Assembly (NCBI RefSeq): GCF_900102425.1
Contig: NZ_FNBT01000004.1
Span: forward strand, 186,001 to 250,000
DNA length: 64,000 nucleotides
From: Blastococcus aurantiacus
Lineage (GTDB): Bacteria; Actinomycetota; Actinomycetes; Mycobacteriales; Geodermatophilaceae
Direction of reading: 5' to 3'
The position numbers and the translations under genes were made by a program. Below the pieces are notes generated by a model. That model saw only the letters and a list, made by a program, of their open reading frames with translations. It was not told the DNA's origin and made no database searches. Below are positions 53,827 through 63,106 of the stretch, in pieces. Position 1 is the first letter of the stretch. Every line of letters begins with the position of its first letter.

Positions 53827-55788
53827 TCAGCGGCGGCCCCGCCGGCCGGGTGCATTGGCGCGGACCAGGCGGCGGGCGGTGTCCACCTCGCGGGCGACGG
53901 GGGCCAGCACGCCGTCGGCCAGGATCTCCGCGTCGTCGTCGGCCCCGGTGGTGCGGACGTCGTCCTCGAGCTGCCGGATGGCGCGGCGCAGCACAGCCAC
54001 CTGGGCCAGGTCGGGGCCCGGCTCGCCGGCCCGCGTGGCGATGACCGCCTCGGTGACCGCGTCCGACGTCCGTTCCAGCGCCACGATGACCGGCCACCAC
54101 GCCGCGGCGCGCGTGCTGATCGGCGGCGGCTCGGCCAGCCGCCGCTGCAGCTGGGTCTGCAGCTCGGTGAGGGCCCGGTAGTTGCGCCGGCGGGCGCGCC
54201 GCCGGTCGGCGGCCCCGCCCGTGAAGGCCGCCTCCACGAAGCCGTCCAGCGCCACCGCGGCGTCGTGCAGGGCGCGGTCCAGCTGCGCCCGGAGGGTCTG
54301 CGGCCAGAGCAGGTAGCCGAACACGAGCACGATCCCGCAGCCCACCAGGGTGTCGACCAGCCGCTCGCCGACCAGGCCGGCGTCGTGGGTCAGCGTCAGG
54401 TCGAGCATCAGCAGGATCACCGGCGTCTGGAACACCGAGAAGAGCCCGAAGTTGGCCGCCCGGGCCCACGGCAGCACCGCGGCCGACGCCGCCATCGCCA
54501 CGAGCAGCCACGGGCTCCCGCTGAGCACCGCCAGCACGGCCGAGCCCAGCAGCACGCCGAGCAGCGTGCCCGCGCCCCGCTGCACGGCCCGCCCGAAGAC
54601 CGATCCGAAGTCCGGCTTGAGCACGATGGCCACGGTGAGCAGCACCCAGTAGGGGCGCTGGGCGGGCAGCAGTTGCCGGGCGATCTCGGCGATCGACATG
54701 CACAGCGTCAGGCGGACGGCGAAGGCCCGGCTGTCGGGGCTGCCCAGCGTGCGGTCGGCGAGGTCGCGGAGCCGGGTGCGCAGGTCCGTCCCGGGTGGGG
54801 GCGCGGCCGCTCCGGCGCGCTCCTCCGGGTCACCGACGACGTTCCACACCAGGCGCACGCCGTGCCGCACCGCGCGGCGGGCGTGGTGACCCTCCTCCAC
54901 CGGGGGCGGGCGCTCGCCGGGCAGCTCCTGGTCACCGGTCAGCGCGGCGGCGAGGGCGCGCACGGCGGCGACGTCGTCGTCGGCCGGTACGCGGGCGCGG
55001 GCGGCCGCCACCGCAGCTTCCACCAGCGGAGCGGCGGAGTTGAGCACGCCGGCCAGCTCGGAGAGCTCCCGGACCCGGCCGGCGTGATGGCTGCGGCTGC
55101 GGATCACGCGGTCGTAGGCGGCGTTGAGGGCGGTGGTGAGCTCCCGGCGCGCCTCCTCGGCGTCCGGTGCGTCCCCGGCCTCGAGCAGGTCCGCGATGCG
55201 GCTGAACACCGCGGCGACGGCGGCGCGGTCGGGATCGCCGACCTCGGTGCGGGTCTGCACCAGGGTGGCCAGGGTGGCCCAGAGGGCGCCGGCGAGGAAG
55301 AAGGCGATCTCGGTCTGCCAGGGCAGCGAGGTGACGAAGCCCGAGGCGAGCGCGGTGTAGATAAGCAGCTGCAGCGAGCCCAGGGACATGGTGGCGCTGA
55401 TCGCGCTGATGGCCGCGGCCACCAGGGAGATCAACGCGACCACCGCCACCGGCGGCCAGCCCCCACCCGTCGCGAAGCCGCCGGCGAGTAGCCCCACCGC
55501 CCCGAACGCCGTGGCGGTGACCGTCCGCCCGATCTTCTCCCGCAGCGGTCCCGCCTGCGGGGCGAGCGTGGCCACCAACGCCCCCATCGTGCCGAAGGTG
55601 CCGGCGCTCAGCGTCGTCCCCGGCTCGATGCCGCCCTCGACGGCGACGGCCACGGCCAGCGGCGCGGGGATGGCCACGGCGAAGCGGACGACGTCGCGCC
55701 ACTGCACGGCGGGGTGGCCGGTGCGGACCAGCTCCTCGAGCCACGCCGGGGCGCGCAGGCCCCGGCCCCTGCCCGCGTCCGCACCCAC
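53827..55788 (-). CDS. FUSC-family membrane protein
   Basis: This 653-residue protein has two blocks of membrane helices (about residues 35-180 and 375-515), each followed by a long soluble helical region. This is the duplicated layout of the fusaric-acid-resistance/FUSC family. Recognisable parts are PYWVLLTVAIVLKPDFGSVF and RAVQRGAGTLLGVLLGSAVL, the FUSC_2 signature. Members are linked to export of aromatic acids, though most are uncharacterised. It lies 37 bases upstream of the hydrolase gene on the same strand. It is divergent from the Nif3-like gene. Confidence 0.9.
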   Translation of the reverse strand: MGADAGRGRGLRAPAWLEELVRTGHPAVQWRDVVRFAVAIPAPLAVAVAVEGGIEPGTTLSAGTFGTMGALVATLAPQAGPLREKIGRTVTATAFGAVGLLAGGFATGGGWPPVAVVALISLVAAAISAISATMSLGSLQLLIYTALASGFVTSLPWQTEIAFFLAGALWATLATLVQTRTEVGDPDRAAVAAVFSRIADLLEAGDAPDAEEARRELTTALNAAYDRVIRSRSHHAGRVRELSELAGVLNSAAPLVEAAVAAARARVPADDDVAAVRALAAALTGDQELPGERPPPVEEGHHARRAVRHGVRLVWNVVGDPEERAGAAAPPPGTDLRTRLRDLADRTLGSPDSRAFAVRLTLCMSIAEIARQLLPAQRPYWVLLTVAIVLKPDFGSVFGRAVQRGAGTLLGVLLGSAVLAVLSGSPWLLVAMAASAAVLPWARAANFGLFSVFQTPVILLMLDLTLTHDAGLVGERLVDTLVGCGIVLVFGYLLWPQTLRAQLDRALHDAAVALDGFVEAAFTGGAADRRRARRRNYRALTELQTQLQRRLAEPPPISTRAAAWWPVIVALERTSDAVTEAVIATRAGEPGPDLAQVAVLRRAIRQLEDDVRTTGADDDAEILADGVLAPVAREVDTARRLVRANAPGRRGRR

Positions 55789-55864
55789 GTCGGAAGCTTG
55801 TCACCGCCGGGCCGAGCTCTCCTGTCGGCCCGGGGGTGCCGGCCGCTCGCCTACAGTCCCCGGC

Positions 55865-56695
55865 GTGGCCGTGCTGCTGGGGAAGGCGATCGAGGCCCTC
55901 GAGGCGCGCTACGACCCGGCGCTGGCCGAACCGTGGGACGCCGTCGGGCTGGTCTGCGGCGACCGGGACGAGCCCGTGCGGCGGGTGCTGTTCGCCGTCG
56001 ACCCGACCGCGGCGGTGGTCGACGAGGTCGTCGCGAAGGGCGTCGACCTGCTCGTCACCCACCACCCGCTGTTCCTGTCACCGGTGCACGGGGTTCCCGC
56101 CGACGACCCGAAGGGCCGGCTCGTGCACCGGCTCGTCCGCGCCGGCGCCGCCCTGTTCGTCGCGCACACCAACGCCGATCGCGCGTCGGGTACCGGCGTC
56201 AACGCCGCGCTCGCCGACGTCCTCGGGCTCTCCGGAGCCCTGCCGCTGGAACCGGCTCCGGGCCGGGCCGGCGCGGGGCTCGGCCGGGTGGGGGAGCTGC
56301 CCGGCCCGCTGAGCCTCCGCGACTTCGCCGCCCTGGCCGCCGAGGTGCTGCCCGCGACCGCCGGTGGGGTGCGGGTGGCCGGCGACCTGGACCGGACGGT
56401 GCGGCGGGTGGCGGTGTGCGGCGGGAGCGGCGGCTCCCTGCTCGCGTCGGCGGCCGCTGCCGGGGCCGACGTGCTGCTGACCAGCGATCTCAAGCACCAT
56501 CCGGTTTCCGACGCGCTCGAGGTCGCCGGGCCGGCGCTCTGCGACGTCGCCCACTTCGCCAGCGAGTGGCCCTGGCTGCCGGTCGCCGCGGAGGCGCTGC
56601 GCGACGACCTGGGCGGGGCGGTGGAGGTGGCCGTCTCCGGGCTGCGCACCGATCCGTGGAGCCTCGCCGTCGGGCAGTCGGCGGACCCGGCCTGA
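55865..56695 (+). CDS. Nif3-like dinuclear metal protein
   Basis: This 276-residue member of the Nif3/YbgI family starts at GTG 55865. The metal-site residues are in LLVTHHPLFLSPVHGV and VAHTNADRASGTGVNAAL in the first half, and CDVAHFASEWPWLP in the last part (H and E ligands). The family forms hexameric rings with two metals; GTP cyclohydrolase activity has been suggested but is not settled. It begins a rightward set with the zinc-ribbon and RNase H/phosphatase genes. This order matches mycobacterial Rv2230c-Rv2229c-Rv2228c. Confidence 0.93.
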   Translation: MAVLLGKAIEALEARYDPALAEPWDAVGLVCGDRDEPVRRVLFAVDPTAAVVDEVVAKGVDLLVTHHPLFLSPVHGVPADDPKGRLVHRLVRAGAALFVAHTNADRASGTGVNAALADVLGLSGALPLEPAPGRAGAGLGRVGELPGPLSLRDFAALAAEVLPATAGGVRVAGDLDRTVRRVAVCGGSGGSLLASAAAAGADVLLTSDLKHHPVSDALEVAGPALCDVAHFASEWPWLPVAAEALRDDLGGAVEVAVSGLRTDPWSLAVGQSADPA

Positions 56696-56726
56696 GGCAG
56701 CAGGGAGCACCGGTACGTTCTCCCTC

Positions 56727-57467
56727 GTGAAGGTGGACCATTTCGAGCAGCAGAAGCTCCTGGATCTCGCGGCCGAGGACGTCGCGCTGAGCCAGCTGGC
56801 GCACCGCAGGCGGACGCTGCCGGAGGTCGCGGCGGTGGAGGCCGCCGAGGAGTCCGAGCGCGAGCTGTCCGCCGACGTCGTCCGTGCCGAGACCGAGGTC
56901 AAGGACCTGACCCGCGAGGTCCGGCGGCTGGAGTCCGACGTCGACACCGTGCGGCAGCGCGCCGCCCGTGACCAGCAGCGGCTGGACTCCGGCAGCGCGA
57001 CGCCCAAAGAGATGACCAACCTCCAGCACGAGATGGAGTCCCTCGCCCGCCGCCAGGCCGACCTGGAGGACCAGCAGCTCGAGCTCATGGAGCGGCTGGA
57101 GGCCGCGGAGTCCGCGCTGGCCGCGGCGCAGCAGGGCGTGCTCCAGGCACGTGAGGCGCGGGAGCGCGCCGAGCAGCTGCGCGACGACGCGCTGGCCGAC
57201 ATCGCCGACGGCACCGTGCGGCACGAGTCGGCCCGGGCCGCGGTCGCCGGCGTCATCTCCGCACCGTTGCTGTCGCTGTACGACCGCATCCGCGCCCAGA
57301 CCGGGGGCACCGGTGCGGCGATGCTGCAGGCGCGCGCCTGCCAGGGCTGCCGCATCGAGCTCAACGGCCGCGAGCTCGCCGCCGTCCGCAACGCCGACCC
57401 GCACGAGGTCGTGCGCTGCGAGAACTGCGGTCGGATCCTCGTCCGCACGGCCGAGTCCGGGCTGTGA
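56727..57467 (+). CDS. Coiled-coil protein with C4 zinc ribbon
   Basis: This 246-residue protein consists of a long charged coiled coil (about residues 10-165) followed by a C-terminal C4 zinc ribbon (ARACQGCRIELNGRELA and VVRCENCGRILVR). It belongs to the conserved family found beside Nif3 and RNase H genes. It may bind nucleic acid or act as a ribosome-associated chaperone-like factor, but no role is established. It starts 31 bases after the Nif3-like gene and its stop overlaps the next start (GTGA). Confidence 0.93.
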   Translation: MKVDHFEQQKLLDLAAEDVALSQLAHRRRTLPEVAAVEAAEESERELSADVVRAETEVKDLTREVRRLESDVDTVRQRAARDQQRLDSGSATPKEMTNLQHEMESLARRQADLEDQQLELMERLEAAESALAAAQQGVLQAREARERAEQLRDDALADIADGTVRHESARAAVAGVISAPLLSLYDRIRAQTGGTGAAMLQARACQGCRIELNGRELAAVRNADPHEVVRCENCGRILVRTAESGL

Positions 57468-58555
57468 CGCGCCGCTTCGTCGTCGAGGCGGACGGCGGCT
57501 CGCGCGGCAACCCGGGCCCGGCGGGCTACGGCGCGCTGGTGCGGGACGCCGGGACCGGCCGGGTGCTGGCCGAGCGGGCCGCGTCCGTGGGGCGGGCGAC
57601 CAACAACGTGGCGGAGTACGGCGGGCTGGTCGCCGGGTTGCAGGCCGCGCTCGACCTGGACGCCTCGGCCGAGGTGGAGGTCCGGATGGACTCGAAGCTG
57701 GTCGTCGAGCAGATGTCGGGCCGCTGGCAGATCAAGCACCCGGACATGCGGCAGCTCGCGATGCAGGCCCGCGCCATCGCGAGCCGGCTGGGCGGGGTCC
57801 GCTACACCTGGGTGCCGCGCGCGCAGAACGGCGCAGCCGACGCCCTGGCCAACAGCGCGATGGACGGCAAGCCGGTGCACCGGGACATCGCCGCCGAGCC
57901 CTCGGTGGCCGAGACCGATGTGCAGCCGGAGGAGCCGAAGCCCGTCGTCACCACCGTGACGCACCTGCTCCGGCACGGGCAGACCGAGCACACCCCCGAG
58001 CGTCGTTACAGCGGCCGCAACGACCTGCCGTTGTCCTTGACCGGCCGGGCCGAGGCCGAGGCGGCCGCCTCCCGCGTGGCCGACCTGGGCGTCGAGGTCA
58101 TCGTGGCCTCCCCGCTGCGCCGCACCCGCGAGACCGCGGAGATCGTGGGCGGGGTCCTGGGGCTGCCGGTGGAGCTCGACGACGACCTGGTCGAGCTGGA
58201 CTTCGGCGAACTCGAGGGGCTCACCGGCGCGGAGGCGCTCGAGAAGCACCCGTTGGCGGTCCGCCGATTCATGACCGACCTGACGGTGGCGGCCCCTGGC
58301 GGGGAGTCGATCGCCGACGTGAGCACCCGGGTGGCCCGGGCGCGACGGCGCATCCTCGACCGCTGCGCCGGGCAGTCGGTGCTCCTGGTCAGCCACGTCA
58401 CGCCGATCAAGCTGATGGTGGCCGCCGGGTTGGGCGCCGGCGACGACGTCGTCCACCGGATCTACCTGCAGGCGGCCTCGCTGTGCACCGTCGCGTGGTC
58501 CTCCGACGGCCGGACCTCGGTCCGCCTGGTCAACGACACCGCGCACCTGCGCTGA
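57464..58555 (+). CDS. Bifunctional RNase HI / acid phosphatase (CobC-like)
   Basis: This 363-residue two-domain enzyme starts at GTG 57464. The N-terminal RNase H domain (about 1-135) has the four acidic residues D10, E51, D76 and D126, in VVEADGGSRGNPGPAGYG, NNVAEYGGL, RMDSKLVVEQM and NGAADALAN. The C-terminal histidine-phosphatase domain (about 163-360) has LLRHGQTEHTPERRYSGRND with the phospho-accepting H171, and LLVSHVTPIKLM with the second His. The mycobacterial homologue Rv2228c degrades RNA-DNA hybrids and shows alpha-ribazole phosphatase activity, a late cobalamin step. Confidence 0.96.
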   Translation: MTRRFVVEADGGSRGNPGPAGYGALVRDAGTGRVLAERAASVGRATNNVAEYGGLVAGLQAALDLDASAEVEVRMDSKLVVEQMSGRWQIKHPDMRQLAMQARAIASRLGGVRYTWVPRAQNGAADALANSAMDGKPVHRDIAAEPSVAETDVQPEEPKPVVTTVTHLLRHGQTEHTPERRYSGRNDLPLSLTGRAEAEAAASRVADLGVEVIVASPLRRTRETAEIVGGVLGLPVELDDDLVELDFGELEGLTGAEALEKHPLAVRRFMTDLTVAAPGGESIADVSTRVARARRRILDRCAGQSVLLVSHVTPIKLMVAAGLGAGDDVVHRIYLQAASLCTVAWSSDGRTSVRLVNDTAHLR

Positions 58556-58576
58556 GCCCGGGGGCCGGGCAGCGGT

Positions 58577-59326
58577 TCAGAGCCGCCCGGCGTCGATGAC
58601 GCGGGACAAGAACTGCCGGGTGCGGGCCTCGACCGGGTCGCCGAGCACCTGTTGCGGCGGACCGGACTCCAGCACCACGCCGCCGTCGAGGAACGCGACC
58701 GTGTCGGCGACCTGCCGGGCGAATCCCATCTCGTGCGTCGCCATCACGATGGTCATGCCCTGCGCGGCCACCTCGCGGACGACGGCCAGCACCTCGCCGA
58801 CCAGCTCCGGGTCCAGCGCGCTGGTGATCTCGTCCAGCAGCAGCACGCGGGGGCGCACCGCCAGGGCCCGGACGATCGCCACGCGCTGCTGCTGGCCGCC
58901 GGAGAGCCGGTCGGGGTACTCGCCGGCCTTCTCCGCCAGCCCGATGCGGGTCAGCAGGGCCATGGCCTCGTCGCGCACCTCGGCCTTGGGGCGTCCGTGC
59001 ACCACGGTCGGGGCCAGCGTCACGTTGTCCAGGACGGACAGGTGCGGGAACAGGTTGTAGGCCTGGAAGACCACGCCCATGCGCCGGCGGACCTGGTCGG
59101 CGTCGATGCGGGGGTCGGTGACGTCCTCGCCGTCGAGGAGCACCTGCCCGTCGTCCACGGTCTCCAGCAGGCTGGCGCAGCGCAGCAGCGTCGACTTGCC
59201 CGAGCCCGAGCCGCCGATCAGGGCGACCACCTGGTGCTCGCCGACGGCCAGGTCGACGCCGCGCAGGACGGCGTTGTCACCGAACACCTTGACGACGCCG
59301 CGGACGTCGAGCACGGGCTCGCTCAC
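58577..59326 (-). CDS. Amino-acid ABC transporter ATP-binding protein
   Basis: This 249-residue ATPase starts at GTG 59326, overlapping the permease stop. Walker A is GGSGSGKST, the Q-loop lies in GVVFQAYNLFPHLSVLDNVT, the signature is LSGGQQQRVAIVRALA, Walker B is VLLLDEITSALDP, and the switch His is in VMATHEMGFARQVADTVAFL. It is of the GlnQ/HisP polar-amino-acid type. It is the last gene of a leftward binding protein-permease-ATPase operon. Confidence 0.95.
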   Translation of the reverse strand: MSEPVLDVRGVVKVFGDNAVLRGVDLAVGEHQVVALIGGSGSGKSTLLRCASLLETVDDGQVLLDGEDVTDPRIDADQVRRRMGVVFQAYNLFPHLSVLDNVTLAPTVVHGRPKAEVRDEAMALLTRIGLAEKAGEYPDRLSGGQQQRVAIVRALAVRPRVLLLDEITSALDPELVGEVLAVVREVAAQGMTIVMATHEMGFARQVADTVAFLDGGVVLESGPPQQVLGDPVEARTRQFLSRVIDAGRL

Positions 59327-60186
59327 AGCAGGCTCCCCGATTGCTGGCGCCGCCGGGCCCGGGCGCTCACCGCGTCCGCCACCCGCGCCGACGGGATCGC
59401 CAGCAGGACGAACAGCAGCCCGGCGACGACGTAGGGCGTGAAGTTGAAGCTCTGCCCGACCAGGATCTGCGCCTGCCGCACCGCGTCGAGTGCGCCGAGG
59501 ACGGAGATCAGCCCGACGTCCTTCTGCAGGGCGATGAAGTCGTTGAGCAGCGCCGGAGTGACCGTCCGCAGGGCCTGCGGCAGGACGACGATCCGCATCG
59601 TCTGCCGGTGGTTGAGGCCCAGCGAGCGGGCCGCGGCGCGCTGGCTGGGGTGCACCGACTCGATGCCGGCGCGGAACACCTCGGCGACGTACGCGCCGTA
59701 GACCAGCACGATCGCGACCGTGCCCAGGACGAACGGGGAGGTGGGCATGCCCTGCAGGCCGAGCGCGGGGAACCCGAAGCCGACCAGGTACAGCACGATG
59801 ATCAGCGGCATGCCGCGGAACAGGTCGACGTAGGCGGTCGCCAGGATCCGCAGCGGGGCCAGGGCGGCGCCGCGCAGCGTGCGGGTGAGCGAGACGAGCA
59901 GGCCGACCACCAGTACCAGGAACCCGCCGAGCACGAGCACCTGCAGGTTCAGCCACAGCCCCTCGAGGATCAGCGGCAGCGACTCCCAGGCGACGCTGGG
60001 GGAGAAGAACGTCGTCTGCACCCGGGGCCAGCCGGGGGCGTTGGTGACGACCAGGTAGGCGACGACCGCGAACACGAGCGTCGACAGCAGGCCGATCAGT
60101 GTCGACCGCCGGGCCCGGCTCCTGCGCCAGGCCCGGCGGGACAGCTCGAGGGCGCTGGGCTCCGGCAGCCCGACGCCCTGGTCCAC
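59323..60186 (-). CDS. Amino-acid ABC transporter permease
   Basis: This 287-residue membrane protein starts at GTG 60186, five bases after the binding-protein stop. The His/Glu/Gln/Arg/opine permease signature is clear: LATAYVDLFRGMPLIIVLYL, GAYVAEVFRAGIESVHPSQR and AARSLGLNHRQTMRIVVLPQ, the cytoplasmic EAA loop that docks the ATPase. There are about six membrane helices, the first in an N-terminal extension. A single permease implies a homodimer. Confidence 0.94.
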   Translation of the reverse strand: MDQGVGLPEPSALELSRRAWRRSRARRSTLIGLLSTLVFAVVAYLVVTNAPGWPRVQTTFFSPSVAWESLPLILEGLWLNLQVLVLGGFLVLVVGLLVSLTRTLRGAALAPLRILATAYVDLFRGMPLIIVLYLVGFGFPALGLQGMPTSPFVLGTVAIVLVYGAYVAEVFRAGIESVHPSQRAAARSLGLNHRQTMRIVVLPQALRTVTPALLNDFIALQKDVGLISVLGALDAVRQAQILVGQSFNFTPYVVAGLLFVLLAIPSARVADAVSARARRRQQSGSLL

Positions 60187-60191
60187 CGGGG

Positions 60192-61058
60192 TCAGGAGAG
60201 GACGGGGGCGTCGGCGACGTCGGAGAGCCACTCCTGCTCGAGGTCGGCCAGGGTGCCGTCCTCGCGCAGGGTGTCGACGGCCTGGGTGACGCAGTCGGTG
60301 AGCGGGCTGTCCTTCTCCAGCAGCAGGCCGAACTGGTCGCCGCCCTCCCCGGAGTTCTCCACCTGGCCGACGATCACGCCGTCGTCCAGCTCCGCGGAGG
60401 TGATGTAGAAGGCAGTGGGCAGGTCGACGACGATGGCGTCGACCTGGCCGTTCTGCAGGGCCAGCTTCGCGTCGTCGTTGCTGTTGAAGACGACGGGGTC
60501 CGCGTCGGGGGCGATGGTGTCGCTGAGCACCTGCAGGCTGGTGGTCGCGACCTGCGCGCCGATCTTCAGCCCCTCGAGGTCGGCGAGGCTCTCGGCGCCC
60601 TCGGCTGCCGAGCCCGCCGTCGTGATGACGGCCTGGGTGGCGGTGTAGTACGGCGAGGAGAAGTCGACCGCCTGCTTGCGCTCTTCGGTGATCGAGAACT
60701 GGTTGATGTCGAAGTCGAAGGGCCGTGCGCCGGGCTGGATGGCGGCGTTGAACGGCACCCGGGTCCAGGTCACGTCGTCCTCGGCGTAGCCCAGCTCCTC
60801 GGCCACGGCGTAGGCGACGGCGGCCTCGAAGCCCTCGCCGTTCTCCGGGCTGTCGTCGGTGAACCAGGGCTCGTAGGCCGGCTGGTCGGTGGCGACGGTG
60901 AGCGTGCCCGACTCGAGGGTGTCGAGGTCGTCGGGGGCGCACGAGGAGCCGGAGCCGCCGGCGGAGGCGTCGGAGTCGCCGGAGTCCTCGGTGGCGCACG
61001 AGGCGAGGACCAGCGTGGACGCGGCGAGCGCGGCGAGGGTGAGCGAGCGACGGCGCAT
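60192..61058 (-). CDS. Amino-acid ABC transporter substrate-binding lipoprotein
   Basis: This 288-residue secreted protein has a basic N-terminus, a hydrophobic stretch and a lipobox LVLASC, so the mature protein is lipid-anchored at about C21. A Ser/Gly linker follows. The binding domain begins GTLTVATDQPAYEPWFTDD and contains FDFDINQFSITEERKQAVDF and QNGQVDAIVVDLPTAFYITS, typical of the polar-amino-acid SBP3 family. The bound amino acid cannot be read from the sequence. Confidence 0.94.
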   Translation of the reverse strand: MRRRSLTLAALAASTLVLASCATEDSGDSDASAGGSGSSCAPDDLDTLESGTLTVATDQPAYEPWFTDDSPENGEGFEAAVAYAVAEELGYAEDDVTWTRVPFNAAIQPGARPFDFDINQFSITEERKQAVDFSSPYYTATQAVITTAGSAAEGAESLADLEGLKIGAQVATTSLQVLSDTIAPDADPVVFNSNDDAKLALQNGQVDAIVVDLPTAFYITSAELDDGVIVGQVENSGEGGDQFGLLLEKDSPLTDCVTQAVDTLREDGTLADLEQEWLSDVADAPVLS

Positions 61059-61155
61059 GGGGTCGGCCCCTTGGGAACTGTTGCGTGAACCTTCAACGAC
61101 GCAGCGGATTCTAGGGGGCGTCGGTACCGCGGTCGTGCAGGGCCTGCGCGGCCGC

Positions 61156-61923
61156 TCAGGCCCGGGCGAAGAGGTAGACCGAGACGGCGACGCCGAAGAC
61201 GACGATCAGGACCCGCAGCGCCGTGGCGGGGATGCGCGTGGCGATCCGTGCGCCGAGGAACCCGCCCAGCAGGCTCGCCGGAGCCGCGACCGCGACCACG
61301 CCCCAGTGGACGTCGCCGAAGAACCCGAAGACGACCACGGTCACCGACGCGGTGACCGCCGCGATCGCCGACTTGAGCGCGTTGGCCAGCGGCAGCCGGT
61401 TCAGCGCCAGGCCCAGCACCCCGACGAGGATGACGCCCAGCGCGCCGCCGAAGTAGCCGCCGTAGACCGTCGCCAGGAACAGCGCGACGTACAGCCAGCG
61501 GGGGTCGTGCGCCGCGGCGTCGTCCCGCTGGGCGCTCCGGAGCCGCCGGTTGAGCAGCGGCTGGACGGCCAGCAGGCAGCTGGCCAGGAGGACGAGTACG
61601 GGGACGACGACGTCGAACGCCTCGGACGGCGTGGTCAGCAGGAGGATGCTGCCCGTCGTCCCGCCGAGGACGGCGACGGCGCCCAGCCGCACGAGCCGGC
61701 GGCGCTGCCCGGCGTACTCGGCGCGGAAGCCGGCCACCCCGCCCAGGTAGCCCGGCCACTGCGCGACGGAGTTGGTCACGTTGGCCTCGACCGTTCCCAG
61801 CCCGAGGGCCACGAGCGTCGGGAACAGGATCAGCGAGCCGCCGCCGGCGATGGAGTTGACCCCACCGGCGAGCAGCGCCACCGCCGCGGCGATGACCAGG
61901 TCGAGGGCGGACACGGCGGTCAA
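61156..61923 (-). CDS. TSUP (TauE/SafE) family membrane transporter
   Basis: This protein of about 255 residues has about eight hydrophobic segments and the two TSUP repeats: AVALLAGGVNSIAGGGSLIL near the start and LATVYGGYFGGALGVILVGV in the middle. Members export sulfite, sulfonates or sulfoacetate, or move related organic anions. The longest start is TTG 61923, only 14 bases from the divergent DoxX-like gene. A GTG at 61914 is equally possible. It lies 97 bases downstream of the ABC binding-protein start on the same strand and is probably separately transcribed. Confidence 0.9.
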   Translation of the reverse strand: MTAVSALDLVIAAAVALLAGGVNSIAGGGSLILFPTLVALGLGTVEANVTNSVAQWPGYLGGVAGFRAEYAGQRRRLVRLGAVAVLGGTTGSILLLTTPSEAFDVVVPVLVLLASCLLAVQPLLNRRLRSAQRDDAAAHDPRWLYVALFLATVYGGYFGGALGVILVGVLGLALNRLPLANALKSAIAAVTASVTVVVFGFFGDVHWGVVAVAAPASLLGGFLGARIATRIPATALRVLIVVFGVAVSVYLFARA

Positions 61924-61937
61924 CCTACGGTGACCGG

Positions 61938-62297
61938 ATGCGGCTCCCGAGCACGGACACCTGGCTGGCGGCGTTGCTGGGCGGTGCCGGGGCGCTGCAC
62001 CTCGTGCGGCCGCGCATCTACGAGTGGCTGGTGCCCCCGGAGCTGGGCGACGCCCGGACGTGGGTGCTGGCCAGCGGCGTGGCCGAACTGGGGACCGCCG
62101 CGCTGCTCGCCGCGCCGGCCACGCGACGGGCCGGCGGGTGGGCGGCAGTCGGACTGTTCGTCACCTTCGTGCCGGCGCACCTGCACACCTTCCGCGCCGT
62201 GCCGAGGAAGCCGGTGCCGCTGGCCGTGGCCACCGCCCGCCTCCCGCTCCAGGTGCCGCTGATCGGCGCCGCGCTGCGGGTGGCCCGCGGCCGCTGA
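61938..62297 (+). CDS. DoxX-like small membrane protein
   Basis: This 119-residue protein has three to four hydrophobic segments (TWLAALLGGAGALHLVRP, VLASGVAELGTAALLAAP, AAVGLFVTFVPAHLHTFR and a final LPLQVPLIGAALRVA). The HLVRPRIYEWLVPPELG and VAELGTAALL pattern resembles the DoxX/DUF4267-like membrane group. Function unknown. It is divergent from the TSUP gene. Confidence 0.75.
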   Translation: MRLPSTDTWLAALLGGAGALHLVRPRIYEWLVPPELGDARTWVLASGVAELGTAALLAAPATRRAGGWAAVGLFVTFVPAHLHTFRAVPRKPVPLAVATARLPLQVPLIGAALRVARGR

Positions 62298-62361
62298 CAG
62301 CGGGGTCGGCGCGCGACGGAAGGGGCTGGTCCGGCGGGCCTCCCGGAGCCAGACTCCGCCC

Positions 62362-63081
62362 ATGCCTTCCGCACCGATGCCCGACGACTGGCAGCGCGCC
62401 CTCGTCGTGGCCGCGCACCCCGATGACATCGAGTACGGCCTGGCCGCAGCCGTCGCGGTCTGGACCGCGGCCGGCAAGGAGGTGCACTACCTCCTGGCCA
62501 CCCGCGGCGAGGCCGGGATGGAGGGCGTGCCCCCGGCCGAGGCCGGCCCGATCCGCGAGGAGGAGGAACGGCGCTCGGCCGCCGTCGTCGGGGTGACCGA
62601 GGTCGAGTTCCTCGACCACCGGGACGGCACCCTCGTCGCGGGGCCGGAGCTGCGCCGCGACCTGGCCGCGGCGATCCGCCGGCACCGCCCGGAGCTCGTC
62701 GTCACCGGCTACTTCGGGGCGACCTGGACCCCGCCCGGCGTCTCGCCTGCCTACGTGAACTCGGCCGACCACCGGGCGCTGGGGCAGTCGGTGATCGACG
62801 CGGTCGCCGACGCCGCCAACGAGTGGATCTTCCCGGACCTCGCCGAGGAGCGCTGGAGCGGCGTCCAGTACATCGCGGTCGGCGAGATGACCGACCCGCC
62901 GCACGAGGTGGACGTCAGCGGGACCGTCGAGCTGGCGGTCGCGTCGCTCTCGGAGCACGGCCGCTACCTGGAGCTGCTCTCCGACGAACCGGTCGAGGCG
63001 CAGGCGCGGCAGGTCGTCGACATGTCGACGCTCACGGAGGACGGCGGTCGCTGCGTCGGCTTCCGCCTCTACTGGGGCTGA
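62362..63081 (+). CDS. PIG-L family N-acetylglucosaminyl deacetylase
   Basis: This 239-residue zinc hydrolase has the PIG-L/LmbE metal motif VVAAHPDDIEYGLAAAV (AHPDD) and the second histidine in VNSADHRALGQSVIDAV. LATRGEAGMEG is the usual third block. Actinobacterial members include MshB (mycothiol synthesis) and Mca (mycothiol conjugate amidase). The short length and lack of their specific inserts suggest a general or unassigned deacetylase. It is followed by rnpB. Confidence 0.9.
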   Translation: MPSAPMPDDWQRALVVAAHPDDIEYGLAAAVAVWTAAGKEVHYLLATRGEAGMEGVPPAEAGPIREEEERRSAAVVGVTEVEFLDHRDGTLVAGPELRRDLAAAIRRHRPELVVTGYFGATWTPPGVSPAYVNSADHRALGQSVIDAVADAANEWIFPDLAEERWSGVQYIAVGEMTDPPHEVDVSGTVELAVASLSEHGRYLELLSDEPVEAQARQVVDMSTLTEDGGRCVGFRLYWG

Positions 63082-63106
63082 GCGCGCGCCGTCTACAGTG
63101 CTGACC

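Noticed and set aside
56078..58546. An 822-codon minus-strand frame opposite Nif3, zinc-ribbon and RNase H genes
   Set aside because: The plus-strand genes have intact catalytic motifs and coupled starts; the opposite frame has serine/arginine runs and no ribosome site.
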